From: Cricetomys ansorgei
Lineage: Eukaryota > Chordata > Mammalia > Rodentia > Nesomyidae
DNA length: 64,000 nucleotides
NCBI GenBank assembly: GCA_026225945.1
Contig: JAMJFZ010001133.1
Location: 14,968,001-15,032,000, forward strand
Direction of reading: 5' to 3'
Part shown: positions 47,041-57,345 of the stretch, piece after piece
Layout of the letters: each line of letters starts with the position of its first letter
Numbering within the stretch: position 1 is the stretch's first letter
Program-made: the position numbers and the translations under genes
Notes under the pieces: model-generated
The model's database searches: none
Told to the model about the DNA's origin: nothing
The model's input: only the letters and a program-made list of their open reading frames with translations

Positions 47041-47740
47041 TTTTATTAAACATAGATTCTTTTCTCATGCAATATAATCTGACTACAGTTTCTCCTCCTT
47101 CTACTCCTCCCAGTTCCTCCTGACGCCCTCTCCCTTCTGGATCTATACCTTTTTTGTCTCTCATTAGAAAAGAACAGGCTTCTGAGAAATAGCAACAAAA
47201 CATAACAAAATAAAATATAATAAGATAAAATGAAAACCATATTCTGCTACACTCATATATTAGTGAGCATCTTATTCAATCATAATCAGAGAGGCTTGCT
47301 CCTGCAGTAAGTAAAGTAAATACAGAGACCCACAGCAAGACATCATGCAGATACAGAGAGGGACCTTGGAACACACAGCTCTAATTGAGAGATTTATCCA
47401 TCAAATCCCTCTCTTCAGGGCTCAGGGAATCCTGTGAAAAAGGAAGCAGAAGGAGTTGTGGAGACAAAGGGATTACAGGACACCAGGAGAACAAGACCAT
47501 CTCTAAAATAACTGAGCAAACCATAGGAACACATAGGGACTGAAGCAGCCAGCACAGGGCCTGCACAGGCTGCACCAGGTCCTCTGCATACATACTGTAG
47601 CTTTCAGTTTAGTACTTTTATGAGGCTCCTAAATGTGTAAACAAGAGGGTCTCTGATTCTTGTGCCTTCTCTTGGGGCTCTTTTATTTTCTGTTGGCTTG
47701 GCTTGTCCAACTTCAATGTGATGGTTTATCATTTTATTTT
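47041..47740 (-). mobile_element. Twin-primed (5'-inverted) rodent LINE-1
   Basis: 47041-47240 is the reverse complement of a rodent L1 3' terminus (ttctcatgcaatataatctg, ctactcctcccagttcctcc). 47241-47740 is the adjoining upstream L1 segment in plus orientation (tatgagtgagcatcttattc-like start, gcaccaggtcctctgcatac, tccaacttcaatgtgatggt). The outer end of the plus part and the inner end of the minus part meet at the same consensus point, sharing an atggtttt-like stretch. The sense copy at 6160-6600 shows the undisturbed order. This is the layout twin priming produces. Confidence 0.8.
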
Positions 47741-47949
47741 TTCAAGCCTGAAGATTTAAACTTTCTGCTTTAAAACTCCTGGTTGCATCATTAAGATTCT
47801 GAATAATGTCATCAGTTTTGATCTTAGGAAGTCTTAAATTTGTTCCCAGATTTTTTTCAATGGCTCTTTGACCACCGAAGTGCATATTATATAGTTTTCC
47901 ATGTATTTGTATAGTTTCTGGGCTTTTTCTCGCTATTTGTTTATTATTT

Positions 47950-48112
47950 TATTCCCCCAGAATCCTCCTGTCTCTACCTCCCAAGCGCTAGGATTATAGG
48001 CATGACGTCATGTCCATCCATTTTTTATGTAGACATTGAGAATATGGATTCAGGTTCTTATGCTTGCATGGAAGACACTTTACCAACCGACCCATATCAC
48101 CAGACCCTAACA
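47950..48112 (-). repeat. B4 SINE, partial
   Basis: gtctctacctcccaagcgct, aggattataggcatgacgtc, atggattcaggttcttatgc and ttgcatggaagacactttac are the reversed B4 joint of B1-like and tRNA-like parts. Confidence 0.8.
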
Positions 48113-48162
48113 TATCCATAGGTAAGATGATACAAACTCACATTCTAGCATTATAACATATA

Positions 48163-48164
48163 TA

Positions 48165-48201
<37 letters not shown>
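48163..48201. repeat. (TG)n microsatellite with TATA edges
   Basis: tatatgta, then about 14 TG units, then tatatg. Confidence 0.93.
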
Positions 48202-48203
<2 letters not shown>

Positions 48204-48838
48204 TGCACTGTGAAGTATAACTCTCATGACAATTGCATAGTTAATAGCTGGTGAAATTATACAAAAGGAATGAAAAAAGAACTAAATATTTCACTATAAA
48301 AATTAGATTGATGCAAAAATACAGCAATACAGGAAATGATAGATAAAAAAAACAAATCCACAAAATGACAGAAGGAAGTAATTATTTTAAATGCGAATGG
48401 GTTAAACTTTTCAGTTGGAAGCAGAAACTGGCAGAATGGCTTTCTAAAAATCATCCGAATATATGCTATCTGATAAAGACTCACTTAGCTCCAATGTCAC
48501 ACATGGGTTAAAAAGGAGAGGATGGAAAAGAGTAACCCATGCAAACATTAGGCAAAAGGAAGGAGAGCTGACGGCACAGGCGAGCTGAGGCTTCGGTCCG
48601 CTCCCTGAGAACTCAGTAAGGACAGGTAAGGGTTAAGTGGTGACAAATGCATAAACAGAGCTTTCCATAGGATACCAAGGAACCAGGGGAAGACACTGAA
48701 CACAGCCTAAGAAAGGAGGCAGAACACAGTACTGGGAATTTTAGGACTTAAATAATAAGTAGAATCCAGTCAGGGGAAGAAGAGAGGGCATTTTAGTAAA
48801 AAAGTATGTTCAGTGGCAAAGGTACTGTGTAAAAATCA
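48202..48838. other. Unassigned stretch
   Basis: AT-rich on the left; nothing recognised. Confidence 0.4.
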
Positions 48839-48839
48839 T

Positions 48840-48844
<5 letters not shown>

Positions 48845-48927
<83 letters not shown>
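48845..48927. repeat. Composite (TC)n-(TG)n microsatellite
   Basis: About 29 TC units (48845-48902) pass directly into about 12 TG units (48903-48927). Confidence 0.96.
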
Positions 48928-48931
<4 letters not shown>

Positions 48932-49209
48932 TGTAGCAGCAAAAAGTTGCTGGCTAATGAAAGTACTAGCCAGGACGTGGCAATGTCGTGATTTCATGAA
49001 TAAAGAGGGAGGAAGGTGTCCCGTAAGCCACATATCCCAAGTGAAGGAGCACTGCTCTTTCTGCAGAGGGTGACCTGCAACTGAAGAATGAGGAGAGATG
49101 ACCCAGGGTAAGATGGGGGGATGGGGCAACATTGGAGGAGACAGAGTGATTCCATAACCCTCACAGTGTAAACGCAGGGAACAGTAAAGACCTTAGCCAT
49201 TTTTAAAAA

Positions 49210-49330
49210 GTAATTTCAAAATTAGGTTTATTGAGATATAATTTAACTTCTTACGTGTACAGTTTGAGATTTGACAACTATAGGAAATTATATAACTATC
49301 CCATTATCAAAATAAAGAAAACTTATGTTA
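49210..49330 (-). repeat. L1M-type fragment, degraded
   Basis: aggtttattgagatataatt, acgtgtacagtttgagattt and the following gacaacta fit the antisense of an ancient L1 3' UTR. Confidence 0.6.
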
Positions 49331-49385
49331 TGGGATGAATTATGCCCCATCGGAATTCATATGTTAAAGTCCATAGAAGACTAGT
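49325..49385 (+). repeat. MLT1/MST-type LTR, 5' end only
   Basis: tgttatgggatgaattatgc, then catcggaattcatatgttaa, is the start of an ancient MaLR LTR. The similarity then fades. Confidence 0.5.
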
Positions 49386-49454
49386 CAACCACAGAATTCA
49401 CCTCGTTGGCATAAAGATTATTTCAAGAAAGCAGACACTGGAGAATTTTTAAAT

Positions 49455-50888
49455 ACAGTGTATACATTTTCCATTTATGGAAAATTTACACTTTTAAAGG
49501 AAATCTCAATTTCTCAATGTCTCCCATTCTGCACCAGGAGCTCTAACCAGTGCAGAAGCACAGCATAACTTACCCTAGTTCACAGCACTGTTTCTACTCT
49601 GTTCCCATCCTCTTACAAATTACCTTCCCAGACCCAAGCCCCTTTCCTTCATCTCTAGTTGATGCACAAATTCAAGTTCAAATCACCTCCAGAGTGATTT
49701 GAGTGATTGAGACTACCCCCGAGTCTTTCCTATGTTTTTATGAAGTAACTACGTTAATATACTATTCTTATTTTCCCCCCCTTGTTAAGCTACTTTTGTT
49801 AGATATCCTCAGGTGAGAATCTAGAACCATGTAAGAGAACCTTTTCCCCCCTTTCAAACCCTAAGTATGTATAATTACTTGGTTCTCTTGGGAACTCATG
49901 GAAACTTTAAGAGAGGAGATCCAGTAGGAAGACTTTAGACCACTGGGGAGTGTGTCCTCAAATTGGGTCATGGGATCCTAGTCTCTCCTCTTGATCTCTT
50001 CCACTTCCTGGCCACAGGGTAAGTGATTAGCCTCTACCATGACCTCTGCCATAATGTGTCACCACAAACTCCAGTCAACTGGGCCAAAGATCAAGAACTC
50101 AAGCCTCTCATCTATGAGCCCAAATAACCCCTTCACTTTATACTTTGGTAATCTCAGGTATCCGTGATAATGATGGACAGGTTTCACAGTGGTCCTGTAT
50201 GATGCACAGGGAGCCCCAGGAAGTGAATATACCAGCTCAGTCTGTGTTAGGTACAACAGTCACTCTAAGATGGCCCCTCTGCTTTGGCATTCAGCTCAGC
50301 TTCTCATGCGGTTTTCTGATCTGACTCAGAGCTTCATTCCAGGAATTTCTGGGAAATTACATTGGTTGTAAAATGGCAGGAAGAAAAGACCAGATCTGTT
50401 TTGGTCTTTTGTTTAAATTCAATAGAAGCACTTAACACAGGGACATAGACTTTAAGGATATTTCATCGAAATTACCCATCATGCTACTCTGAGTGATTCG
50501 TGGGTTGAAGTGTTCAAATGAGTCATGCCCATCTGATGCATAAACTAATCTCCATTATAAATGCAGAATTCATGGAAATGGTGTTAGCAATTAAGGTTTA
50601 TGTAAATTTCCTCTGACTTCATTTCTACCTTCTTCACTGGTACCTCCTCTGTGACTCCTGCCTTAGTTCATTCTTTGCTCTCCAAATTTCTTTGAACAAC
50701 TATGAGAGTACTCAACCTCGTATAAGCACACAGTGTTTGTGTCTTTACTTAGTGCATTTCATGATTATGTGTGTGTCCAACTTGTGTTTTAAGAGATTTA
50801 ATCTACTAAAGGCCAGCAGCCACTCAAAGAGCATGAGAACAGCGCCTTTAAGAAATCAACCGACTGTTCATGGTTAAGCGATTGTGAA
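49455..50888. other. Unassigned stretch, candidate conserved block at right
   Basis: No repeat recognised. 50500-50640 is AT-rich and unique-looking. Confidence 0.4.
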
Positions 50889-50889
50889 G

Positions 50890-51340
50890 CAGCTGCCATC
50901 TGCTGAGGGACTTGTATATGCCAGGCACTTTTGAGCCCAATTTACTTCTGTTTCTTCATCTGATCTCATTTAATTCAATCAAGTCCAAACAGCAGCCTTA
51001 CGGCCCAGCAAAGCTGTAAAGCATTGGGACTAAGAGACAGGATTGGATTTTAACTGTGTCTGTCGCTTACTGACCACCTGATGCCTGACAAGCTTCTCAA
51101 CATCTTACAGCTTGTCTATTTAGGGATCGTCGATACCGCATGTAAAGGAACTAAAATAATGCTCGTAATTAAGCACTCTGAAAACGGGGATTATGCTCCT
51201 TATTTTTATACACATGACGAAATTAAGGCTCAGAGAGGTGAATTAATTCGTTCAAAATCCCAAGTAAATGGCAGAGCTGATGAGACAAAGAACATACACT
51301 CTGGACTGAGGCTTATAGTGAGCCACATGCTCTGCTGCTT
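50890..51340 (-). repeat. MIR SINE, apparently split by another MIR
   Basis: Left part (50890-51000): ttgtatatgccaggcacttt and ctgatctcatttaattcaat. Right part (51190-51340): ggggattatgctccttattt, aattaaggctcagagaggtg and caagtaaatggcagagctga. Together they give one reverse MIR. The sequence between fits a sense MIR. Confidence 0.6.
51003..51188 (+). repeat. MIR SINE, nested
   Basis: gtaaagcattgggactaaga, ggattggattttaactgtgt, gcctgacaagcttctcaaca and ccgcatgtaaaggaactaaa follow MIR in sense, between the two halves of the reverse MIR. Confidence 0.55.
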
Positions 51341-51689
51341 TCCTCGCTTCTGTAGCTCCCTGTCATGACTAACTACTTAAGTGAGACATACCCACGGTAA
51401 ATGAGTGTAGGACAGAGGAATTAATGCCAGTCAGGGCTCCCTCTGTCTACCTAGTGATTGGTTTGCCAATCCAGTTCTGTTCCCCTGTGGAAGCTGAGTC
51501 ACGCTGAAATTAGAAGAGCCGCGTCCCCACGGACTCTGCCCTGGTCTCTGCATCTAGAGACGCTGCCTTGAGCACCTACCAATGGGTCCAAATGAGACAC
51601 CGCGTTTCCTCCCTAGACCTCATTAAATAACGTGAAGGGACGCTTGAACCCTAGAGTCAAGTCCAAGATGAATATAAGTGAAGATACTT

Positions 51690-52140
51690 CCGTTTGAGAT
51701 GCAGAGAGAAGCCTCGATAAGTAAATGAAACGGGGACATGGCCATCCCAAGGTGTAGCTGAGGAGCAGGATTTTATTGTGGGTATGAGGGAGAGAATAGC
51801 CAGAAGCATCAAAGAGTCCAGACTGAACCGGGTCAGGGGGAGGGGTGGGAGGGGGACAAAGAGGTACAGAAAAGAGAGGAGAGGAGAGAGGCCAAGAGGA
51901 CCAAGAAGGAGCTGAGGACCAAGATAACCAAGAACAGAAGACCAAGAGGAGAGAACCAGGAGGGGGAGTGGCAGAAATGGCAGGATTGTATAGGAAAGAG
52001 AAGCTGGGGGAAGGGAAGCAAAGTCCCTGGGCTGGAGAGGTTTAGGGTAGGAGGGGTGAGAAGCTCTGAGAGGAGCCCCAGGTACTGATTGAGCTTAGAG
52101 GGCAAGCGGACACTTAGTGTGTGTCAATAGGCACCACACT
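51690..52140 (-). repeat. Possible LTR, purine-rich
   Basis: gattttattgtgggtatgag would be a reversed aataaa poly(A) region followed by a U5-like part. To its right lies about 220 bp of purine-rich sequence (51836-52060). The right edge near 52135 gives a TGTGG start on the minus strand. No target duplication found; tentative. Confidence 0.35.
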
Positions 52141-53126
52141 TGGCCATCTGTCCCCAGTTTCTTTAGGACTGGACCCTAAGGTTTCTCTTGCTTGACAAAA
52201 AGAGTATTCCAGAAATAAAACTGCTACAGGCCTCCTATAGGGGAGCTCGTGTCCAGTTAGGAGACACCATTTCCCCGTACTCTGAAAGATTTTACTAGCA
52301 AAATTAGCACAAGCTGCCTACCCTCCCTTGGTTCTCCTAAAGCCCATTCGTCACCCATAAGAGCCCTTCCAGCTCTCTGCCTTGTCCTTCTTAAGTTGGT
52401 ATTTCAACCCAGTCTTTGGTTGTTCAGACAACCCTTCATTCTAAGCCTCTCGTGTATGTAATTGTTTTTCTCCAGTTCATCCGTCCACTGTCAGCTAATT
52501 TGCAGGCTCCTAATCACAAAGCTGAGATTAGTCAAAGGAAAGCTGCTCTGAACAGGAGAGCCCTGTATCTTCACACACACGTTTCTGAAAGCTGAGCAAT
52601 CAGGAGGAGAGCCGCCACTCCATCTCTGTTTCTGGATCAGTCACACCTCGCTTGTGCAGCACCCTCCAGCAAGCCTTCGGGGAGCCCAGCAGACTTGCTT
52701 TGAGTGGTGAGTGTGTGCTAGTGCCTCCTTACCCCCTCCAGAAATCGCTGCGGCTGTCAGTCACGGTTTGATATGTACGCGCACGGCTGTTTGTGCAGCA
52801 CCTGCCGTGCGCTGCATCCTCTTCCACTGTTTCTCCACTGTTCTGATCAGCCACACGGGTCATGATATCACCAAGGGTTGATAAAGAGGTAGGCCATGGC
52901 TTATGGAACTATTTTCCTGTTTAAGAGTTTGGGAAGAAATTTCTAAACACCTTTCTTTCAAAAGCTGGTTTGCTGTAGTTCTTGTATCTTGCTTATATGT
53001 CTCTGGCTTTGCAATGACTGCCTAGGTTAAGGCATGAGCAGAGTTCACCCATGCTAATGAAATAGCTTCATCACTAACATGCTACTTCCACACAGCAACT
53101 AATGGTCTTTAGGAATGGAAGGCAAA
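52141..53126. other. Unassigned stretch with a small CpG cluster
   Basis: 52735-52860 holds several CpG in about 120 bp, too few for an island. A ggtgagtg donor-like site lies at about 52706. No matching exon recognised. Confidence 0.35.
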
Positions 53127-53127
53127 G

Positions 53128-53335
53128 GGGCTGGATGGAAAGCTCAGTGGTTCATAGCAAGTGCTTGCTGCTCTTCTGGAAGATTCAAGTTCAATTCCCT
53201 GTACCTACGTCATAGCTCACAATGGACTGCAATTCCAGCTCCAAGGGAGCCAGCACCCTCTTCTGGCATCTGAGGGCACGGGCACACATATGACACACTC
53301 TCACGCAAGCATGACCATTGTTAATGTATAAGACT
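53128..53335 (+). repeat. B2/B3 SINE
   Basis: ggggctggatggaaagctca, gctgctcttctggaagattc, ccagctccaagggagccagc and accctcttctggcatctgag are in SINE order. Confidence 0.92.
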
Positions 53336-53339
53336 GTTG

Positions 53340-53630
53340 TTTAGTATCTAAACTCTCCAATGCCACCCCAAGTCCCCCTCTTTAGCACTCCCTTTCACCT
53401 GCTTGAACTCTTTCTCTACACTTAGATTCTTAACGTCTTTACTCGGGCTGTTTCCTTTGTCAGGAATTGGCTAAAAGAATCATATTATAATTTGAGTACT
53501 TGTTGCTGTGCTTCCCACTAGAATACAAATTTCTTCAGATTAGGTACCTGGCCTTTTATACATATAACTAAGTGCCTAGAACATAAAAGGCATTCAAGTG
53601 GAATCTGTTGAATTAAATTAAATTGAGTGA
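53340..53630 (+). repeat. L2 LINE 3' end
   Basis: gtacctggccttttatacat, taagtgcctagaacataaaa and ggcattcaagtggaatctgt, ending in aattaaattaaa, match the L2 3' terminus in sense. Confidence 0.6.
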
Positions 53631-54949
53631 TGTCCTCATCTCTTTTCTCCTGCTTTGATCTCTCTCCCATGATCTTTTCTTTGGTCGGAGCTGGTTCATA
53701 GGCTTCCTGTATCCTTAGCAACAAACATCAAATACCGTATGCTGTCTCCAATGTTTGCTTCCACAAACTTGATAATTTTACTCCTCTTTGTAAAGATTTT
53801 TTATCCACTTGCCATTGTTTGAAAATAAAAATAAGAGAAAGAAAACCTGTTAAGGTAACATGCAAAAGCCTTGCCTACATCTTGAGACTCATTATCTGCT
53901 CGCTATTTCTTCAATATGACAAAAGGGACCCTGTGGTCAAAATGCAGCTGAGCATATGGATGTCTGTGGAATGGATAACCCAAAGTGATAGAGGTCAACA
54001 GCCCCCAGCCACATTCCTTCCATTATATCTCATGCGCCTGACTCATTATTTAAGACTTTCCTCCCTCTACCAAACCCCAGTCCTTCCTTTCAACATCAAC
54101 CTCTCTCAACTATCCCACTTCTTTTGACTGTCTCTGCCACAGTTCTGCATCCCACTCTTCTAGAATTTTAACCTTGTTCACACTGGAGATCAAGAAGAGC
54201 AGATCCGGTGGGCCGCTGCTGGATCCCAAAACCAGATGCCTTTGACCCAAAGCTTCTTGTCCTATAAACCCAGGCAGCTTTCCCACTGGATTAATTTCAT
54301 TGACGCAAAACCCCCAAGCCACAACATTAACTATAAACAGAATGAGTAGCCTGCTTCCAAATGGTGCACTCCCAGACTCAAAAGTGTTCACTTGACTTGC
54401 AAACTGGACACAGGGGAGCGACTTTGTATCTGTGGTTCTCATCTACTGGGCATCAGGGATTCTAGGAAGTGCTTGGGGCAACAGAGAAATGAGTTTTAAG
54501 ATCTGGGATTGTCCTCAGGAAGCTTCTGAAAGCCAGGGATGTCTCTCGAAACAGCATTTGCATCCTGGACACCTGCTGCCAGAATCCCACCTGGTGATGT
54601 CCCGGATAACCCGAATAATGCACACCGCAAACCGACAAGTGTCACTGTCAGGAGAACGATCAGTTTCCTCCCCTAAACAGCTGCCTTTTTCTTGTCAACA
54701 CAGTCTCTGGCTTCTTACTGAAGCTCAGCAACGAAACCTTTCTTTTTCCACAGGAAATTCTGCCCCACATTTAGCTGTGACCTCTCAGTTCTCCTACGCA
54801 TCCTTCACCTTTTAGGACCATTTGTTAGTGAGCAAGGCCCTCACATCTTGTGGGTCTAAGTAGTTTTAACCCTGCTTGCCATCATCTTTGTTCTTTCTTA
54901 TAGAAAAAACAATCTGTCTTTCTTGTTCAATAACATGAAAACGAAGGCG
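53631..54949. other. Unassigned stretch
   Basis: A 127-codon plus frame (54432-54815) and a 110-codon minus frame (54110-54442) show no known motif. Nothing else recognised. Confidence 0.45.
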
Positions 54950-55302
54950 TGTGGAGGTTTGAACGAGAAGTGTCCCGCGTGAGCTAACATAGTCAGACAC
55001 CCAGGCCCTAGTCGATGGTGCTGTTGGGAGGCTTAGGAGACATGGTCTTGCTGGAGGAAGGGCATCACTCTAGGTGGCCTTTGAGGACTCGCCTTGCCTC
55101 ACTTCCAGTTTGCGTTCTGCTTCATGTTTCAGGCCGAAGATATAAGCAATTTTGAGCTTCCTGCTCCGACTGCCTGCTGCCACGCTGTTCTCGCCATTCT
55201 GGATTCTAGCACTCTAGATCTGAATGCCAAAATTAATCTTTTTGCCTATAATTCACATTAGTCCTGGTATCTTATCATTGCAATAGGAAAGTAACCAACA
55301 CA
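54950..55302 (+). mobile_element. MT/ORR1-type MaLR LTR
   Basis: Begins tgtggaggtttgaacgagaa, continues gttgggaggcttaggagaca, gtcttgctggaggaagggca and ctgcctgctgccacgctgtt, and ends attgcaataggaaagtaacc with aacaca. Full-length by eye (353 bp), TG...CA ends, no clear duplication. Confidence 0.85.
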
Positions 55303-55531
55303 TCATGAAAGTCTCCTTAGACTCTGAGGACCTGGTAGCAAACCAATTTTCTTGTCTCTGCATTATCATCACACTAACTTTGGACCTTGGTTTTATTTTC
55401 TGCAGTATATTTAAAAGAAAAAAAAAATCTATGGATTTTTTTCAGAATTTTTTTACACATACACATCAAATCCCCGTAAGTAAGAGACTATCAAGAATCA
55501 CTAAAAACATAAAATAATAATTTTTAAAAAG

Positions 55532-55742
55532 CAAGGAGTTTAAGAAATGGCTCACATGTTAAAAGCATGGGCTGTTCTTACCAAGGAGCCAAGCTTAGTT
55601 CCTAACACCCACGTGGCAGCTCACAATCATCTATAATTTCAGAACTAGGGAATCTGGCTCCCTCTTCTGGCTTTTTCAGGCACTGCATACACATGGTGCA
55701 CAGATATAACTCAAACCCATAAAATAAAAATACAAGTCTCAA
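55532..55742 (+). repeat. B2/B3 SINE
   Basis: agaaatggctcacatgttaa, acccacgtggcagctcacaa, ctggctccctcttctggctt and acacatggtgcacagatata are in SINE order. Confidence 0.92.
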
Positions 55743-56105
55743 AAAAGAAAAGAGAAAAAGACTCACTGGAAAGGAGAATGGAGAGATTGTGTAACTTGTA
55801 ATTGTGTTTGCCACTATTTTTAGACCCAGGGTTAAAAAAAGTGGGACAAAATGCCTGTAACCTCAATGTCCTATGGTAAGCTGTGGGGCAGAGAAAGAAG
55901 ACTCCTGGAAACTCACCAGTCAGTTAGCTTTGTACACCCAATAAGCAAGCAAAGATCCTGTCTCAAACAAGTAGAAGATGAGAGCTGCCAAGGTTGTCTT
56001 TTGATCTCCAGATCTACTCTGTAGCACCACTGTGCACGTATTCCTGTATTTACACAGGAATACGGGGTACAGGGTGGGGTGTTAGAGACAGAGACAGAAA
56101 CACTG
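55743..56105. other. Unassigned stretch
   Basis: Contains an 11-bp-arm inverted repeat at 56037-56064 (cgtattcctgt / acaggaatacg). Nothing else recognised. Confidence 0.4.
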
Positions 56106-56106
56106 G

Positions 56107-56220
56107 AAATGCAAGCATGGTGGCACATATGTGAAATTCAGCATTTAGGAGGTATTGGCAAATTCAATAATCACAAATTCGAGGCCAGCTTGTGCTACAT
56201 AACAAGATTGTCTAAAGCAG
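56107..56220 (+). repeat. B1-like SINE, degraded
   Basis: gcaagcatggtggcacatat, tcagcatttaggaggtattg and aaattcgaggccagcttgtg follow B1 with a diverged centre. Confidence 0.75.
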
Positions 56221-56246
56221 ACAAACAAACCATTACATAAACAAAT

Positions 56247-56410
56247 TTTTGTTTGTTTGTTTGCTTGTTTTTAGAGACAGGGTTTCTTTATTGTAACTCT
56301 GGCTGTCCTGTAACTCACTCTGGAGACCAGGCTGGCCCTGAACTCACAGAGATTCACCAGCCTCTGCTTCTGAGTGCTGGGATTAAAGGTGTGCACCACC
56401 ATTGCCCAGC
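56247..56410 (-). repeat. B1 SINE
   Basis: A (GTTT)n tail, agagacagggtttctttatt, gagaccaggctggccctgaa and gctgggattaaaggtgtgca, then cccagc: a full reverse B1 facing the plus copy at 56107. Confidence 0.95.
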
Positions 56411-56794
56411 TATGTAAACAAAATTTAATCATCAGAGTCATTCAAATAATTTTAGACTCCATGTGTTTAAGTGACATAGGTAATTATTCTATTAATAAAT
56501 TTCTCTATGAAAATATGTTCTGTTAATGGAGTGTTCACTGGGGAAATAATAAAACAACATTACATTAGAATGAAACAAAATAAAAACTTTTGAACTCATG
56601 TCATTCATGGGGGAAACCTTGGTTATCATTGGCAGTCAGATCACTGATTAAGCAGCAAAACACATAACAAGGCCAAGCTGTCTTCACTCTGCGCATGTCT
56701 TCTGCACATGAGTATAGAGGTGTTGTTATTAATTTCATAAGTGAAATTGACAGTGTTAAGAGTTACCTAGATAGCTGGTGAGACACTCTCTGGT

Positions 56795-57345
56795 GTCTGT
56801 GTAAGGGTGTCTCTAGAAGAGATTAATGTTTTAATTGCCAAACTGAGAAAAGGTCTCTTGACCCATGTAGATGGGCATAACCCAATCTGCCAAGTACTCA
56901 GAGGTACGGAAGTACAAAGAAGGGAAAGTTTGCTCCCTTTTTAAGCTGAGATACCCATCTTCTCCTACCCTCAATGTCAGAACTCACTTGAGATATAGCT
57001 GGGACTTACATCATTCCCCACTATCTACCCAGTAAGTTTCAAGCCTTCAACCTAGAACTGAGAACGGTTTCCAGCTCCCCTGATCCCACTCCTTTTGCAG
57101 TTCAACTGAATTATATCGCTAGCTTCATTGACCCTCCCATTTTCAGACCAGGCCCAGTGTGTTCAATTGGTAAGACCACAGAAAGGTTCTCCTGTTTTTC
57201 AGAGGGAACGTCCTGGGGCATCTCAGCGCCCCCTAGCCAGAGAATCAATTTTTGTAATCAGTGTCCTCTGATTTATTTGCATCCTATATATCTAGTTTGC
57301 TCTGTTTCTCTAGATAACCTTGCTGAACAAGTACTGGAGTCACAT
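56795..57345 (+). repeat. Ancient LTR/MaLR-like repeat, name uncertain
   Basis: Left: aagggtgtctctagaagaga, ttgacccatgtagatgggca and aacccaatctgcc. Right: tgctctgtttctctagataa after tgcatcctatatatcta. I recall both as the start and end of one old placental repeat. The middle is not recognisable. Confidence 0.4.

Noticed and set aside
48813..49132. Ser/Leu- and Arg/Glu-rich frames on both strands
   Set aside because: Translation of the TC/TG microsatellite.
54432..54815. 127-codon plus frame
   Set aside because: No motif; composition like flanking noncoding DNA.
56037..56064. 11-bp-arm inverted repeat
   Set aside because: Short enough to expect by chance in 64 kb of AT-rich DNA; kept only as a note.
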